The notes under the pieces were generated by a model. That model was not told where the DNA came from, did not search any database, and saw nothing but the letters and a program-made list of their open reading frames with translations. Below, in pieces: positions 25,557 through 25,804 of a stretch of 25,804 bases of DNA. Positions within the stretch are counted from its first letter, which is position 1; the number at the start of each line of letters is the position of its first letter. The translations under genes and the position numbers were made by a program. The stretch covers positions 1 through 25,804 of the forward strand of contig JAJJLU010000636.1 in assembly GCA_023807065.1 (NCBI GenBank). Direction: 5' to 3'. The stretch is from Isotricha intestinalis (Eukaryota > Ciliophora > Litostomatea > Vestibuliferida > Isotrichidae).

Positions 25557-25791
25557 TATTTATTCTTCTATATATTTTTTTGTCTAAATTCTTCTTTATT
25601 TTTTATTTTTTTTTTATTTTTTTATCTATTTTTTTTCTTTTTATTATTTATTTTTATTTCGTTCTTCCTAAATTAAATATATTATTTGTTTATCTTATGA
25701 TATATCATTACATTTAATTTTTTATAAATTTTTTTCTAAATTATTTTTTTGAAAATAATAATCATTTTTTAAATATAATTATTCTAACTAT

Positions 25792-25804
25792 GGGGATTGG
25801 GGAT
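25792..25804 (+). repeat. Telomeric repeat, (GGGGATT) unit, chromosome end
   Basis: The final bases are GGGGATTGGGGAT, one full and one nearly full unit of G4ATT (C4A2T on the other strand). G-rich on the strand running 3' to the end is the correct orientation for a right-hand telomere. Only two units are present, so an incomplete telomere or a chance match remains possible. G-runs are otherwise almost absent from non-coding parts of this window. Confidence 0.75.

Larger units (their letters stand above)
24950..25791. other. Subtelomeric region without a confident gene
   Basis: 842 bp follow the last clear gene. 24950-25180 is plain A/T. 25189-25480 is strongly purine-rich on the plus strand and includes a doubtful small open frame. 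25528-25556 is a GC-rich island. 25557-25670 is pyrimidine-rich. The rest up to the telomere is A/T. I see no tRNA or transposon-like open frame. Confidence 0.5.

Noticed and set aside
25697..25708. 12-bp perfect palindrome ATGATATATCAT near the telomere
   Set aside because: Palindromes of this length are expected by chance several times per kilobase pair in such A/T-rich DNA.

Overview
The window looks like the right-hand end of a nuclear chromosome from an extremely AT-rich, gene-dense unicellular eukaryote, most likely a ciliate that uses the standard genetic code. Three things support this. (1) Long open frames run uninterrupted; of 14 genes, 13 stop at TAA, one at TAG and none at TGA. 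(2) One gene carries two introns of only 36 and 27 nt. (3) The last 13 bases are nearly two units of G4ATT, that is C4A2T on the other strand, as expected for a telomere at a right-hand end. From memory, C4A2T telomeres, the standard code and very high AT content fit litostomatean (rumen or intestinal) ciliates. That placement is an inference. Position 1 is not telomeric and cuts into a gene.

Layout. 2-388 is the 3' end of an unknown gene. 539-4847 (minus) holds a HEAT-repeat importin-beta-like protein and a tesmin/TSO1 CXC-domain protein. 5060-6925 (plus) holds a small single-pass membrane protein and a protein with nine 26-residue DUF285/BspA-type leucine-rich repeats. 7045-9183 (minus) is a cyclic-nucleotide-binding protein. 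9280-11016 (plus) holds a four-helix membrane protein and a Mei2-like RNA-binding protein. 11320-12932 (minus) holds a six-helix lipid phosphotransferase-like protein and a spliced two-finger CCCH protein, which I reconstructed from three exons. 13273-13938 (plus) is a charged unknown. 14221-20991 (minus) encodes a 2256-residue IP3/ryanodine-receptor-like calcium channel whose N-terminus is a UBR-type zinc region instead of the usual ligand-binding trefoils. 21171-22616 (minus) is a divergent bromodomain plus NET (BET-like) protein. 22820-24949 (plus) is an FKP-motif, possibly cytoskeletal protein. 24950-25791 is subtelomeric DNA with a purine-rich block, a short GC-rich island and a pyrimidine-rich block.

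The genes do not form an operon-like system. They are typical eukaryotic functions: nuclear transport, cell-cycle and chromatin regulation, RNA binding, and calcium, cAMP and lipid signalling. They are packed with 96-340 bp gaps in alternating divergent and convergent pairs. The observations most worth following are the UBR-box/calcium-channel fusion with its altered selectivity filter and locally odd codon use, the spliced CCCH gene, the lipid enzyme-like protein missing one catalytic His, the bromodomain with a replaced acetyl-lysine Asn, and the subtelomeric elements.
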